The notes under the pieces are model-generated. The model saw only the letters and a program-made list of their open reading frames with translations, was not told the DNA's origin and searched no databases. From the NCBI RefSeq assembly GCF_004571135.1, contig NZ_SPSB01000003.1, positions 372,001 to 436,000 on the forward strand: a stretch of DNA of 64,000 bases, given 5' to 3'. The position numbers were made by a program, and so were the translations under genes. The first letter of the stretch is position 1, and every line of letters begins with the position of its first letter. Below are positions 56,001-64,000 of the stretch, in pieces. Source of the stretch: Algoriphagus kandeliae (GTDB taxonomy: Bacteria; Bacteroidota; Bacteroidia; Cytophagales; Cyclobacteriaceae).

Positions 56001-57642
56001 TCTTATAGGGGAAGGAAAAATCAATAAGGGAAAAGTTCGGGTCAACTTCCTAAATACTCTCTACCAATTGGATGGAAGTATTCTGTTTACACCGGGGGCA
56101 ATCCGTTTTGATCGATTAGTTGCAAAAGATGTCCGGGGAAATACCGCCAACCTTAACGGAGGACTAACTTATCAGGGAATCAAGGATATTTTGCTGGATA
56201 TTCATGCCAACTTGAATAATTTCCAAGTGATGAACACCAGTGCCAAGGACAATGAAGTCTTTTATGGTAACGTCTATGTCACAGGAGGGCTAGATATTAC
56301 AGGCACTACTTCTAATTTGGTCATCGATGCTAGAGCTACCAGTCAGCCTGACACTCGAATTTTTATTCCACTTTCCAGCAGTGATGAACAGGTCAGCGAA
56401 GATTACATCCACTTTATCAATATTTACGACACGGTTTCTGTACAAGGATTAAGCGAGGAAATCAATCGATTGGATATCCAAAATGTCCAAATGAACTTCG
56501 TTTTGGATGTCACTCCAGATGCCTATGCGGAAATCATTATTGACCCGCGAACCCAAGAAAAAATTTCGGGAAGAGGGAAGGGTGTTTTAACTATGAATAT
56601 CGATACACAAGGAGCTTTTTCCCTGAATGGCACCTATGAAGTCACAGAAGCCACATATAATTTCTCACTTTATAATGTGGTAAAGAAAGACTTTACAGTA
56701 GACCCAGGAGGTCGAATTTCTTGGTATGGGGACCCTTATCAAGGAGTCATGGATCTGACAGCCCGCTATGAAGAATCGGTATCCATCCAACCTCTTTTGG
56801 CGACCAGTACGACTTCCGGGCAGGAAAATACAGTAGCTAACCGTCGATATCCGGTAGGTGTCATCATGGAACTTAATGGTGAGTTGCTCTCCCCTGATAT
56901 TGAATTTGGGTTTGATTTCTCCGAATTCCCTAATACAGGGGATTTACAAACTGCCATTTCTTCCTTCCAGTCCCGAGTTGCCAATGATGAACAGGAAATG
57001 AACCGTCAGGTATTCTCAGTGATTATGACCCGTTCATTTTCTCCAGAAGGACAATTTGCCGGAGTCAACTCCCTCTCAAACAGCCTCGGACAATTACTTT
57101 CCGCTCAGCTTAATTCATTTTTAGGACAGGTGGATAAAAATCTGGAAATCAATGTCGACTTGGCTACATTAGATCAAAATGCACTCGAGACCTTTCAGCT
57201 TAGTGTAGCATATACCTTCCTGGACGGAAGATTGCGAGTGTCCCGTGATGGAGGTTTTACAGACAATACAGGACAGGCAGGAGCTGCGGCAATCATCGGA
57301 GACTGGCAAGCGGAATATCTCTTGACAGAAGATGGCGTTTACCGAATCAGAATATTCAACCGAAATAATTTCAACACCTTTACCTCGCTTTCTCTTTCCA
57401 GAAATGTGGCAACTTATGGGGTAGCCCTTTCCCAAAACGTTTCCTTCAATTCTTTCTCAGAGTTGTTTGAAAAAATCATTCGAAAGAAAAAACGAAGCTC
57501 TAGCCTTGTAGAAGACTCCGATTACTTCTTGCGGTATAATGATGGAGAAGATTGGCAACAAATTGATTTAACGCCATTGGAAAACAAGCTTGACTCCACT
57601 TACAATCGACCGGTTCAATACCTCCCTCTACCCAATCTTTAG
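53041..57642 (+). CDS. TamB-domain translocation/assembly protein
   Basis: 1533 residues starting at TTG 53041. One N-terminal transmembrane helix (about 15-36, WVVFYFLVLILLIGALVQF) anchors it in the inner membrane. The rest is a long repetitive beta-rich body (DUF490 type; many strand-Asn/Asp-Leu repeats such as LNADFAGLL) and the TamB C-terminal domain with GRISWYGDPYQGVMDLTARY and the IMTRSFSP/LSNSLGQLLSAQ helical end. Proteins of this type bridge the periplasm for lipid or outer-membrane-protein transport. A possible GTG at about 53086 would remove the N-terminus and is less likely. Partner TamA is not in the window, though the gene at 1-3053 ends in a related barrel. Confidence 0.93.
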   Translation: MEKKPKVTDFLHKTFRVLLWVVFYFLVLILLIGALVQFNPVQNWLIDRVTSYLNDRTNFTASIDKIQITWWDALTIQNLEIRDTHDSLMIGAKEAFVDFELKSLLAKGNPTIDQVRIEQAKVQLITHEGDSIMNINQWINELSEAFGSSESSGGGKFSITSIDFRNSEFALINGNSEPITEGLDYNRMRFSDIQLSASNFVTEGGGVKLEIGHLSGKEIASGLEIKEFKTNFTFAPTYMEFDHLKLVSNESHIREYLKFEYDSPASLSNFVTDVKILARMEETILGLGDLNFFAPSLPNIEDQIILSGEVTGPIAEIKSDEFLLRIGQKTEIFGAFYLDGLPEISETYINLALKNSTIQTRDLSPYLGADIAKQVNKLGTIRLNADFAGLLNRFTTNGDFKTSIGSLNGRVNFDKKGDINSIVSKVQINNLNLGILSDRPDLLQKVSLAGNVDLQGSNAEDLLLDLNASISNLGLLGYDYTNIQTDAKYGLELFEGNLSIQDPNLALNGSGSINLKESFESINIRLQLDSANLQAINLIDTSAFVHGYLEMDTRGIELDKLTGIMRFKDIMIGYEDRVLDLGDFSFQSLFAGGTRTMSLNSDYIVAGASGQFNLNQMSKDLPFLLDQYLAILTQEDPPIADLDQNFNLPYNLDLNIRLININPILHLVQPDLYISKNTLIEGAFYQTSENTIFNFFTGIDTIRFQGNEARDVNIDFNTSKFINGPEILASFYVFSKQQNLGGKLDFSNLGFEAIWNNEALDLNFALDQDSTQSHARINAVAQFSAEETKIQMLKSQLEVLSNNWEFDTDNQIRILPNSVVFENLRLHSGNQEIKAEGVLGKSVEKKWTLSLKDVNANILNTFAPQEYEGAINGLVTAYFGADDQLILNSQITINGLAINEIPVGDLITQASLDDNALDLNIENVLNGKKTIDLSGSLGLGDLNFDLKGDLEDAELAIFEPFLSNYLSDMGGSISGNIQLQGDPIKPILIGEGKINKGKVRVNFLNTLYQLDGSILFTPGAIRFDRLVAKDVRGNTANLNGGLTYQGIKDILLDIHANLNNFQVMNTSAKDNEVFYGNVYVTGGLDITGTTSNLVIDARATSQPDTRIFIPLSSSDEQVSEDYIHFINIYDTVSVQGLSEEINRLDIQNVQMNFVLDVTPDAYAEIIIDPRTQEKISGRGKGVLTMNIDTQGAFSLNGTYEVTEATYNFSLYNVVKKDFTVDPGGRISWYGDPYQGVMDLTARYEESVSIQPLLATSTTSGQENTVANRRYPVGVIMELNGELLSPDIEFGFDFSEFPNTGDLQTAISSFQSRVANDEQEMNRQVFSVIMTRSFSPEGQFAGVNSLSNSLGQLLSAQLNSFLGQVDKNLEINVDLATLDQNALETFQLSVAYTFLDGRLRVSRDGGFTDNTGQAGAAAIIGDWQAEYLLTEDGVYRIRIFNRNNFNTFTSLSLSRNVATYGVALSQNVSFNSFSELFEKIIRKKKRSSSLVEDSDYFLRYNDGEDWQQIDLTPLENKLDSTYNRPVQYLPLPNL

Positions 57643-57688
57643 TCGAAACAATTCAAGGCAAATTTGCTTTCCTTTTAAAAAAGAATAA

Positions 57689-58987
57689 ATGGAAAAAGTC
57701 ACCCTTTTTTGGTTTAGAAGAGACCTGAGACTCGATGATAATACCGGGCTTTTTTATGCCCTGCAGCAAGAAAAAAATGTGCTTCCTGTCTTTATTTTCG
57801 ATCAGAATATTCTGGAAAAACTGGAAGATAAAGACGATGCACGAGTTGGATTTATTCATGATCAAATCACAAAGCTAAAATCACAACTCGAGAAAAAAGG
57901 AAGTTCCATGATCGTCCGAATCGGAAAGCCATTGGAAATTTATAAATCCTTATTGGAGGAATATTCCATACAGGCAGTCTACACAAACCGGGATTATGAA
58001 CCTTATGCAAAAGAGCGGGATCAGGCTGTATCCGATTTACTCAAAAAACACGGAGCGGAATTTTTCACCTTTAAGGATCAAATGATTTTCGAACCTGGAG
58101 AAGTCCTAAACGGTTCCGGGGAATTTTATAAAGTCTTCACTCCCTTTAGTAAGGTTTGGTTGGGAAAATTCAATGAGCAGAAAATTGAACCTCTTGCTAA
58201 TTATCAGTGGAAAAATCTTTTTTCTACCAAACCACTGCCACTCCCTAGCCTTAAGGAAGTTGGTTTTGAAAAATCAAGCATAGAAATCCCTCCTATGGAG
58301 ACGGATGAAGACATTATCAAACTCTATGATAAGACCCGGAATTTTCCCGCAATTCATGGCACAAGCCGTTTAGGAATTCACCTTCGTTTCGGTACGATTT
58401 CCATTCGGAGATTAGCTAAAATTGCAGCCAAGCTAAATGCGACTTATTTGAATGAGCTGATTTGGAGGGAGTTTTACATGACTATTTTAGCCTTCAATCC
58501 ACAAGTAGTTGACAAGGCTTTCAAGCCTGCCTACGATCAAATTCCTTGGAGAAACAATGAGCAGGAATTCGAAGCTTGGTGTCAAGGAAAAACGGGATAC
58601 CCTATTGTCGATGCAGGCATGCGCGAACTCAACGCGACAGGATATATGCACAATCGAGTTCGAATGATCGTGGCTTCTTTTCTCACCAAGCACCTATTAA
58701 TTGACTGGCGATGGGGTGAGGCCTATTTTGCAAGAAAACTTCTGGATTTTGAATTGGCATCCAATAATGGAGGCTGGCAATGGGCGGCGGGAACGGGTAC
58801 AGACGCTCAGCCCTATTTCCGAGTATTCAATCCTGAATCCCAAACCGAAAAATTTGACAAGGATTTGAAGTATATCAAAAAATGGATTCCGGAATTGGGG
58901 ACAGATAAGTATCCAAAACCCATCGTTGATCATAAATTTGCAAGGCAACGGGCAATTGACACCTATAAAGAAGCATTAAACTCATGA
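57689..58987 (+). CDS. deoxyribodipyrimidine photolyase / cryptochrome family
   Basis: 432 residues. N-terminal photolyase domain (FWFRRDLRLDDNTGL, then VLPVFIFDQNIL) and C-terminal FAD domain: HGTSRLGIHLRFGTIS, WREFYMTILA, YPIVDAGMREL, MHNRVRMIVASFL and DWRWGEAYFARKLLDFE-LASNNGGWQWAAGTGTDAQPYFR. It repairs UV pyrimidine dimers using blue light and FAD. The general DNA-photolyase rather than cryptochrome type is favoured because the NGGWQWAAGTG core is full. Overlaps the Smr gene by four bases. Confidence 0.95.
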   Translation: MEKVTLFWFRRDLRLDDNTGLFYALQQEKNVLPVFIFDQNILEKLEDKDDARVGFIHDQITKLKSQLEKKGSSMIVRIGKPLEIYKSLLEEYSIQAVYTNRDYEPYAKERDQAVSDLLKKHGAEFFTFKDQMIFEPGEVLNGSGEFYKVFTPFSKVWLGKFNEQKIEPLANYQWKNLFSTKPLPLPSLKEVGFEKSSIEIPPMETDEDIIKLYDKTRNFPAIHGTSRLGIHLRFGTISIRRLAKIAAKLNATYLNELIWREFYMTILAFNPQVVDKAFKPAYDQIPWRNNEQEFEAWCQGKTGYPIVDAGMRELNATGYMHNRVRMIVASFLTKHLLIDWRWGEAYFARKLLDFELASNNGGWQWAAGTGTDAQPYFRVFNPESQTEKFDKDLKYIKKWIPELGTDKYPKPIVDHKFARQRAIDTYKEALNS

Positions 58988-59934
58988 ACATCGGTGATCG
59001 CGTAAGGCTACTTCACGGCAAGGAAGAAGGAATCATAAAGCGAATCTCTTCCAGTGGAAGAATAGAAGTTGAAATTGAGGATGGTTTTATCATCCCTGCC
59101 TTGAAATCCGAAGCCGTAGTGATTCATGCAGCAGAATCTGCATTTTTTGGAGAAAAGGAATCCGAATCTGAAAAAGACGAAATCCCGACTGCTATTTCTG
59201 CTCCCAAAGATCAGGGAATCTATTTGGCATTTATTCCAATCAATGACCAAAACCTTAGTCTTTACCTGATCAATGACAGTAGTACCAATTATCTGTGTCA
59301 TGCTTCTGAAGTGTATGGATCCAATCAGCGGACGCTTTTTGCTGAGCAATTGAAATCCGGCGAGGCTAAAAAATTTGATGATCGAATCATCAAGGAAATG
59401 AATGATTGGCCTTCTTTTCTTCTGCGTTTTCTTCCCATTCAGCCAAAACTGGAAAAGGCAAGACAACCATTTGAAAGGCAAATCAAAATTAAGCCCACCC
59501 AATTTTTTAAGCATCTTTCGGAAATTCCAATTCTCAAAAAACGGGGTTATAGCTTTCACTTGGAGCTAACTACTCAGGAATTGGACATCCAAAAACTCAA
59601 TCAGGAATTGGAATCCATCAATCCAAAACCTACAATTGAGCCTATCCAAAAGCCGGATAAACGTGTAGACTTACATATCGAAGAGCTTGTTCCAAATCCT
59701 GAAAGGATGAGTAATTCAGAAATACTTCGAATTCAATTGGAACATTTTGAGAAAAATCTCAATCAGGCTATTGCTTCAGGTATGCATGAAATCACCTTTG
59801 TGCATGGAATTGGAAATGGCGTGCTTCGGAAAGAAATTCACAAGCGATTGAGTCAATTGACAAATATTCAGTACTTTCAAGACACGCAGAAAGATCAATG
59901 GGGCTATGGAGCCACTCTCGTTCGAATAACTTGA
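58984..59934 (+). CDS. DUF2027 / Smr-domain protein
   Basis: 316 residues: a KOW/SH3-like opening (IGDRVRLLHGKEEGIIKRI), a central beta-rich DUF2027 region (about 70-200) and a C-terminal Smr domain (230-316) with DLHIEELV and FVHGIGNGVLRKEIHKRL, the nuclease-like loop of the family. The whole architecture is known from Bacteroidota; Smr domains act on DNA or RNA, so a link to the overlapping photolyase gene (DNA repair) is plausible inference. No signal peptide. Confidence 0.9.
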   Translation: MNIGDRVRLLHGKEEGIIKRISSSGRIEVEIEDGFIIPALKSEAVVIHAAESAFFGEKESESEKDEIPTAISAPKDQGIYLAFIPINDQNLSLYLINDSSTNYLCHASEVYGSNQRTLFAEQLKSGEAKKFDDRIIKEMNDWPSFLLRFLPIQPKLEKARQPFERQIKIKPTQFFKHLSEIPILKKRGYSFHLELTTQELDIQKLNQELESINPKPTIEPIQKPDKRVDLHIEELVPNPERMSNSEILRIQLEHFEKNLNQAIASGMHEITFVHGIGNGVLRKEIHKRLSQLTNIQYFQDTQKDQWGYGATLVRIT

Positions 59935-59937
59935 CCC

Positions 59938-60771
59938 ATGCAGACTAAAGTCTCCCGGATTTTTGAATTGTTTGAGAAAAACTTGAAAGAAGCCAAAAGT
60001 CTTTTTCTCGAACTGAGCAAGCAGATTAAGTCCAAGAAAGCTGCCTTGCTTTACGAAAAGCTGGAATATTTGGAAATATTCGGGGAGCTTCTGGGCAAAA
60101 TCCATTTTGACAAAGAAGAATTTGCCAATCAACTTTTTCGGGATTTTCGGATTCTTCAAAAAGACCTTAAAAAAATCATCCGTCTTAAGACGGTAGAAAA
60201 TGGTCTTCGGGATAGGCAAATTGTAAAAAATCAAACCTACAGAAGTTACGAGGCATTCCTAGCTGATCACAAAAAGGGCTTGCATACGGAAGCTTTTGAC
60301 CGAATTGTAGGAGGAACGATCTCCAAATGGGAAAGATTAAATGAGGAAGTAAAAAATGGAAGTAATGGACACAAGCCAATAACCATTAGTACAGCCATAC
60401 ATCAATTAGTCAATGAAGAGCTGGAATTTTTCCATGTTGACTGGAAAAAAGGCTTGGATGCCAAGGCCTGTAAGGATATGGATGCTGGACTTCGAAAAAT
60501 CCTCCACCTCGAGTTTATCCTCCAATATCTTGGATTCAACCCCATTTTTGTGACAACAATCCATGAAGAAATGGAAGGATTGCTTCAGGCCCTTTCTAAA
60601 TGGTACAACAACCACCTCGAACTTCAATCCCTTTCTCAATATCTATCAGACAAAGAACAGGTATCCAAGAAATATCTGGACTGGATTAAGGAACTACAAG
60701 TCAAAAAGAAAAGCCTGTCTTCCAACGTAGAAAAACAGGCTCAAGAATTATTTCAAAAGATTTTAGATTGA
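59938..60771 (+). CDS. hypothetical helical protein
   Basis: 277 residues, three bases after the Smr gene. Almost entirely helical and charged, with heptad-like Leu/Ile spacing (LFEKNLKEAKSLFLELSKQ, then IKELQVKKKSLSSNVEKQ at the end); no signal, no cysteine-rich motifs. The arrangement of helices and Arg/Lys-Asp/Glu clusters distantly resembles CHAD-like or coiled-coil proteins, but I do not recognise a family. Its last codon abuts the stop of the converging cystathionine gamma-synthase gene (TGA then TCA). Function unknown; operon partners are photolyase and Smr. Confidence 0.7.
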   Translation: MQTKVSRIFELFEKNLKEAKSLFLELSKQIKSKKAALLYEKLEYLEIFGELLGKIHFDKEEFANQLFRDFRILQKDLKKIIRLKTVENGLRDRQIVKNQTYRSYEAFLADHKKGLHTEAFDRIVGGTISKWERLNEEVKNGSNGHKPITISTAIHQLVNEELEFFHVDWKKGLDAKACKDMDAGLRKILHLEFILQYLGFNPIFVTTIHEEMEGLLQALSKWYNNHLELQSLSQYLSDKEQVSKKYLDWIKELQVKKKSLSSNVEKQAQELFQKILD

Positions 60772-61917
60772 TCAAATCGCTTCCAAAGCCTTTGCGATAT
60801 CATTTTTTAAATCCTCGGCATCCTCAATACCTACGCTAAGTCTGATTAAAGAATCAACCAATCCCACTTTCTCACGCTCTTCCTTAGGAATACTAGCATG
60901 GGTCATAGTGGCTGGATGACCGCAAAGGGATTCTACTCCTCCTAGAGATTCTGCAAGAGAGAATAATTTGAAGTTCTCCATTACTTTTTTCGCATCCTCC
61001 AGACGATTTCCAACCAAGGTAAAAGAGATCATCCCACCAAAATCACGCATTTGCTTCTTTGCGATATCATGGTTTGGATGGTCCTCAAATCCGGGCCAGT
61101 AAACCTTTTCAACTTTTGGATGATTCTTCAAATAGGCTGCAATAGTTTTTCCATTTTGAGAATGACGCTCCATCCGAATATGAAGAGTTTTGATTCCTCG
61201 CAACACCAAGAAACAATCTTGAGGTCCAGGAGTAGCACCGGAGGCATTTTGTAAAAACACCAAGCGCTCTGCTAAAACATCGTCATTAACCACCAAAGCA
61301 CCCATCACCACATCCGAATGCCCTCCCAGATACTTGGTCACAGAGTGCATAACGATATCAGCTCCTAGATCCAGGGGATTTTGGAGGAATGGAGAAGCAA
61401 AGGTATTGTCCACAGCGAGCAATACTCCGTGATTCTTAGCGATTTTTGCCACCTCCACGATATCAATAATATTCATCATGGGGTTGGTTGGTGTTTCTAC
61501 CCAAATCAACTTCGTGTTGGAATTGATCTTTTCTTCGATCGCATCCATATCAGACATTGGCACGAAATGGAATTTGATTCCAAATGGCTCGAATACTTTG
61601 GTAAATAGCCTGTAAGTTCCGCCATATAAATCGCTGGTACTGATGATTTCATCGCCAGGACGGAAGAGCTTCATCACCGCGTCAATTGCACCCAGTCCAG
61701 AAGAAAAACAAATTCCATGTTTTCCATTTTCCAGCGCTGCCAAATTTTGTTGCAAAGCTGTTCGGGTAGGGTTATGAGTACGAGAATACTCATAGCCTTT
61801 GTGATCTCCGGGCGAACGCTGTACGTAGGTGGAAGTTTGATAAATAGGAGTCATAATCGCTCCTGTACTCGGATCTGGCTCTACACCCGCGTGGATAGCT
61901 TTGGTACCGAATTTCAT
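60772..61917 (-). CDS. cystathionine gamma-synthase-like PLP enzyme
   Basis: 381 residues, Cys/Met-metabolism PLP family. It starts MKFGTKAIHAGVEPDPSTGAIMTPIYQTST; the PLP loop region ICFSSGLGAIDAVM and the Schiff-base lysine in HSVTKYLGGHSDVVMG are intact, as are ATPGPQDCFLVLRGIKTL and SLGGVESLCGHPA. Family members make cystathionine from an O-acylhomoserine and cysteine or cleave it; the closely related lyase (MetC/CGL) function cannot be excluded. Cytoplasmic tetramer by family. Single minus-strand gene. Confidence 0.9.
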   Translation of the reverse strand: MKFGTKAIHAGVEPDPSTGAIMTPIYQTSTYVQRSPGDHKGYEYSRTHNPTRTALQQNLAALENGKHGICFSSGLGAIDAVMKLFRPGDEIISTSDLYGGTYRLFTKVFEPFGIKFHFVPMSDMDAIEEKINSNTKLIWVETPTNPMMNIIDIVEVAKIAKNHGVLLAVDNTFASPFLQNPLDLGADIVMHSVTKYLGGHSDVVMGALVVNDDVLAERLVFLQNASGATPGPQDCFLVLRGIKTLHIRMERHSQNGKTIAAYLKNHPKVEKVYWPGFEDHPNHDIAKKQMRDFGGMISFTLVGNRLEDAKKVMENFKLFSLAESLGGVESLCGHPATMTHASIPKEEREKVGLVDSLIRLSVGIEDAEDLKNDIAKALEAI

Positions 61918-62016
61918 AGATTTTCAGTGTATTTTGAGATTCTTATTATTCGTATCGAAATGAGCGGCATAAACTTGCTATACTTGCAAGCCAGCCTTCC
62001 TTGAGGGAGACCAAAT

Positions 62017-62712
62017 ATGACAAAAAAGGGCAGTTTTTTCAATCAATTTCTTCAATACCTGAAAAATCATCCTGCAGCGAGCATTGCATGGGTTTGGGCG
62101 GTAAGTATTCCTTTTTTAGGCAGCCTTTTTTTAGCTGGAAATTATGAGTCAATTCTAGAAAAAGAACCGGACAGTTTATTTGATTTTACTCTCCTCGCTC
62201 TTCTTGCTTCAGCCATCATGGGGTTAGCCATACTACCCACTACTCTGACTGCGCTTTTTACTGGTTTTTGGCTTGGGTGGAATGGATTCCTTTGGTTAGT
62301 CGCCGCATATTCTCTGGCAAATGTGTTGGGTTATGGGGTTGGAAAATACCTGAACTTAGATTTCTTGAATTTTCTCTCAAAAAAATCTCCGACTTTCTAC
62401 CAAGAGCTCGAGCAAAAAAAAAGTAATTGGGGGGCTTTGATATTTTTTATTCGCATAAGCCCTGTGATCCCTTTTGCTATTTCCAATCTTCTTTTTGCCT
62501 CCCTTCAGGTTCCGCTTCGCAAAGTGTTGCTCTACGGCATTCCGGGAATGTTACCCCGAACCATCATGGCTTTTTTAGCCGGAATCGTGGCTAGTGATTT
62601 TATGGAAGCAAAAAACAATCTCCAGGAACCTTGGCAAATTACTTTGCTGATCCTCTTACTAATAATTAGTATTTGGGGAATTTGGATTAATTGGAAAAAG
62701 TCCAAATCCTAG
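62017..62712 (+). CDS. TVP38/TMEM64 (VTT domain) membrane protein
   Basis: 231 residues with about six hydrophobic segments. A purine-rich ribosome site (GAGGGAGA) sits 8-12 bases before ATG 62017, the clearest such site in the window. The VTT/SNARE-associated signature is seen as FIRISPVIPFAISNLL and YGIPGMLPRTIMAFLAG. The family includes DedA-like lipid scramblase/undecaprenyl-phosphate flippase members, so a role in membrane-lipid movement is likely, though not shown. Convergent with the PorU2-like gene with a four-base overlap. Confidence 0.88.
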   Translation: MTKKGSFFNQFLQYLKNHPAASIAWVWAVSIPFLGSLFLAGNYESILEKEPDSLFDFTLLALLASAIMGLAILPTTLTALFTGFWLGWNGFLWLVAAYSLANVLGYGVGKYLNLDFLNFLSKKSPTFYQELEQKKSNWGALIFFIRISPVIPFAISNLLFASLQVPLRKVLLYGIPGMLPRTIMAFLAGIVASDFMEAKNNLQEPWQITLLILLLIISIWGIWINWKKSKS

Positions 62713-64000
62713 CGCAAGAGGTACATTTTCCCATAGCCTTGACGGAAAGCTCGGTCCCCTGCAGTTGGACGATGTTCCATGAATTGGCCATTTTTACGAA
62801 CCAATACGCGATAGATATACACCCCATTGGCTAGTTGGTCTCCGTATTCATCGCGACCATCCCAAGCATATTCTGTGATATTATTCCCTATCCGAATTGG
62901 CCCCAATTCTTCCTGTAAAATCTCTCTCACCACTCGTCCTGTGACCGTCATAATTTGAATTTTAATTTCATCCGGGATTTCTGCACCAGTCACAGTAAAC
63001 ACGAACCGGACACTGGTACTAAATGGATTCGGATAAGGGTAGAAATTCGTGATTTGAGATTCATTCACCACCTCAAAAGTCACCTGATAAGGCTCCGGTG
63101 AATCTTCATTTTGAACCTTTAAGGTGTACATTCCATCCTCTAGTGGTCCTGGTTGGAAGGAAACTCTAAAATCCTGATTTTCTGAGGCAGGAATCCATGT
63201 CAGCTTTGGATCCGAAAAATTGATTCGCTCAAATTCGCAGGACTCACAGTTTTTCTTGAGGAAAATATCAAGTCCTACTGTGTCTTTTTTATAGATAAGA
63301 CTTTGGTCATTTTTCAGAATGGTATTGATCAAAACAGTAGGAGAAACGATATCCCCATCCATAATATAAATTCCATCAAAATTCACATCAAGTAAGGCTT
63401 GGCTGTCATCCGCCTCCACTTCGAAATAGATTCCTAAATCGACTTGATTGTTTCGATAAGTCTGTTCTGGCAAAATTCTCGGATTGGCAAAAATCTGTAC
63501 TTCATAGCTTCCCGATTTTCCAATGGTATTGAACTCAATCACATGCGAAAAAGACTCTCCTGCTTTCAAGGCAGGAAACTTTTTAGAGAAATTCTCTACA
63601 GCTCTTGTTCGTGAATTGGTGATTTTCCAATCAACTTGTATGGAGTCCAAAAAGTCCAAATTGGAGACATTCGTAAATTCAAATGGAAGCGTCCCAACCT
63701 GTCCTTCTCGAAGACGAGCACTTTCTGCATTGGATTGAACCACTAGGGCTCCTTCCGGAACTCCAGTATAATTTACCTGCCAGAAATTCAAATCAGCTGG
63801 ATCGGTAGACGCCGGATCGTCCATAAGATATCTCAGCCGCAGGAATGGATAATTTTCTGAATTGATAAAAGAAAGATCTACTTGCTGATCTTGTATTCCA
63901 CCCAATAGAATTTCCTCTTCACCGGTATTATTGATTCCGATAATATCGAAGCTGGTTAATTGCTCATCTATCCAAGGTCGCTCATTGATACGCTGAATCA
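62709..64000 (-). CDS. putative T9SS sortase-like PorU2, C-terminal part (partial)
   Basis: At least 430 residues, open in frame to the right edge, so the N-terminal catalytic part lies outside. The visible region contains Ig/CARDB-like beta domains (TNVSNLDFLDSIQVDWKI, AGESFSHVIEF), then a T9SS-type end: FYPYPNPFSTSVRFVF, TVTGRVVREIL, EYAWDGRDEYGDQLANGVYIYRV. This matches the C-terminus of large gingipain-like PorU2 proteins of Cytophagales; assignment rests on the CTD pattern only. The TTG-like start at 63905 is an artefact of the cut frame. Its stop overlaps the VTT gene. Confidence 0.78.
   Translation of the reverse strand, partial: IQRINERPWIDEQLTSFDIIGINNTGEEEILLGGIQDQQVDLSFINSENYPFLRLRYLMDDPASTDPADLNFWQVNYTGVPEGALVVQSNAESARLREGQVGTLPFEFTNVSNLDFLDSIQVDWKITNSRTRAVENFSKKFPALKAGESFSHVIEFNTIGKSGSYEVQIFANPRILPEQTYRNNQVDLGIYFEVEADDSQALLDVNFDGIYIMDGDIVSPTVLINTILKNDQSLIYKKDTVGLDIFLKKNCESCEFERINFSDPKLTWIPASENQDFRVSFQPGPLEDGMYTLKVQNEDSPEPYQVTFEVVNESQITNFYPYPNPFSTSVRFVFTVTGAEIPDEIKIQIMTVTGRVVREILQEELGPIRIGNNITEYAWDGRDEYGDQLANGVYIYRVLVRKNGQFMEHRPTAGDRAFRQGYGKMYLLR

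Overview
The window looks like core chromosome of a member of the Bacteroidota, most probably a Cytophagales/Cyclobacteriaceae bacterium close to Algoriphagus; that placement is an inference from gene content and not a database match. It carries type IX secretion (T9SS) genes porU and porV and the 3' end of a large PorU2-like gene. It also has Bacteroidota-specific families (DUF4494, DUF2027-Smr, sugar ketoisomerase cupin), several non-ATG starts without clear Shine-Dalgarno sequences, and -7 promoter boxes of the form TAnnTTTG. Coding density is very high. I see no tRNA, rRNA, insertion sequence, prophage, CRISPR array or defence island. No gene-free stretch exceeds 300 bases.

Left part (1-20.3 kb): a partial minus-strand gene encodes a fusion of a degenerate peptidase-like domain, a TolB-like propeller and an outer-membrane barrel, and is preceded by an FAD oxidoreductase. 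A tight plus-strand unit follows: MBL hydrolase, pssA, porU, porV and an M16-fold protein that has lost its zinc site. Next is a minus-strand trio for surface glycan decoration (ketoisomerase cupin, GNAT/FemAB-like transferase, GT2). After it come a YigZ protein, an RNase D-like exonuclease, NhaC, a second FAD oxidoreductase, a DUF962/Mpo1-like protein and a large membrane-anchored patatin-like lipase.

Middle (20.4-44.2 kb): DUF4494, an HD protein, a PAS sensor protein, a DECR-type SDR, a lipoprotein, ahcY, birA, rsfS-ftsH, lpxH with an exported propeller-like partner, and an FKBP. A sigma-54 type response regulator/histidine kinase pair follows with a small membrane protein; upstream of it lie palindromic sites and a -24-like element. 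Then come an exported deacetylase lipoprotein, a Tat-exported Gfo/Idh oxidoreductase, a Tat-exported phosphoesterase, an exported methyltransferase, katG and an S9 dipeptidyl peptidase.

Right part (44.4-64 kb): a phosphoesterase-glycosyltransferase pair next to a GH63-like glucosidase and rnhB; the minus operon tsaD-smpB-(Cys-less NlpC/P60)-HNH-secreted protein; and a TamB-family gene whose start shares a base with the tsaD start. Then follow photolyase, DUF2027-Smr, a helical unknown, a cystathionine gamma-synthase-like enzyme, a TVP38/TMEM64 protein and the truncated PorU2-like gene.

No wholly new system is obvious. The best leads are three pseudo-enzymes (peptidase-like, M16 and C40), the putative self-regulated sigma-54 enhancer layout, and the tsaD/tamB shared start.
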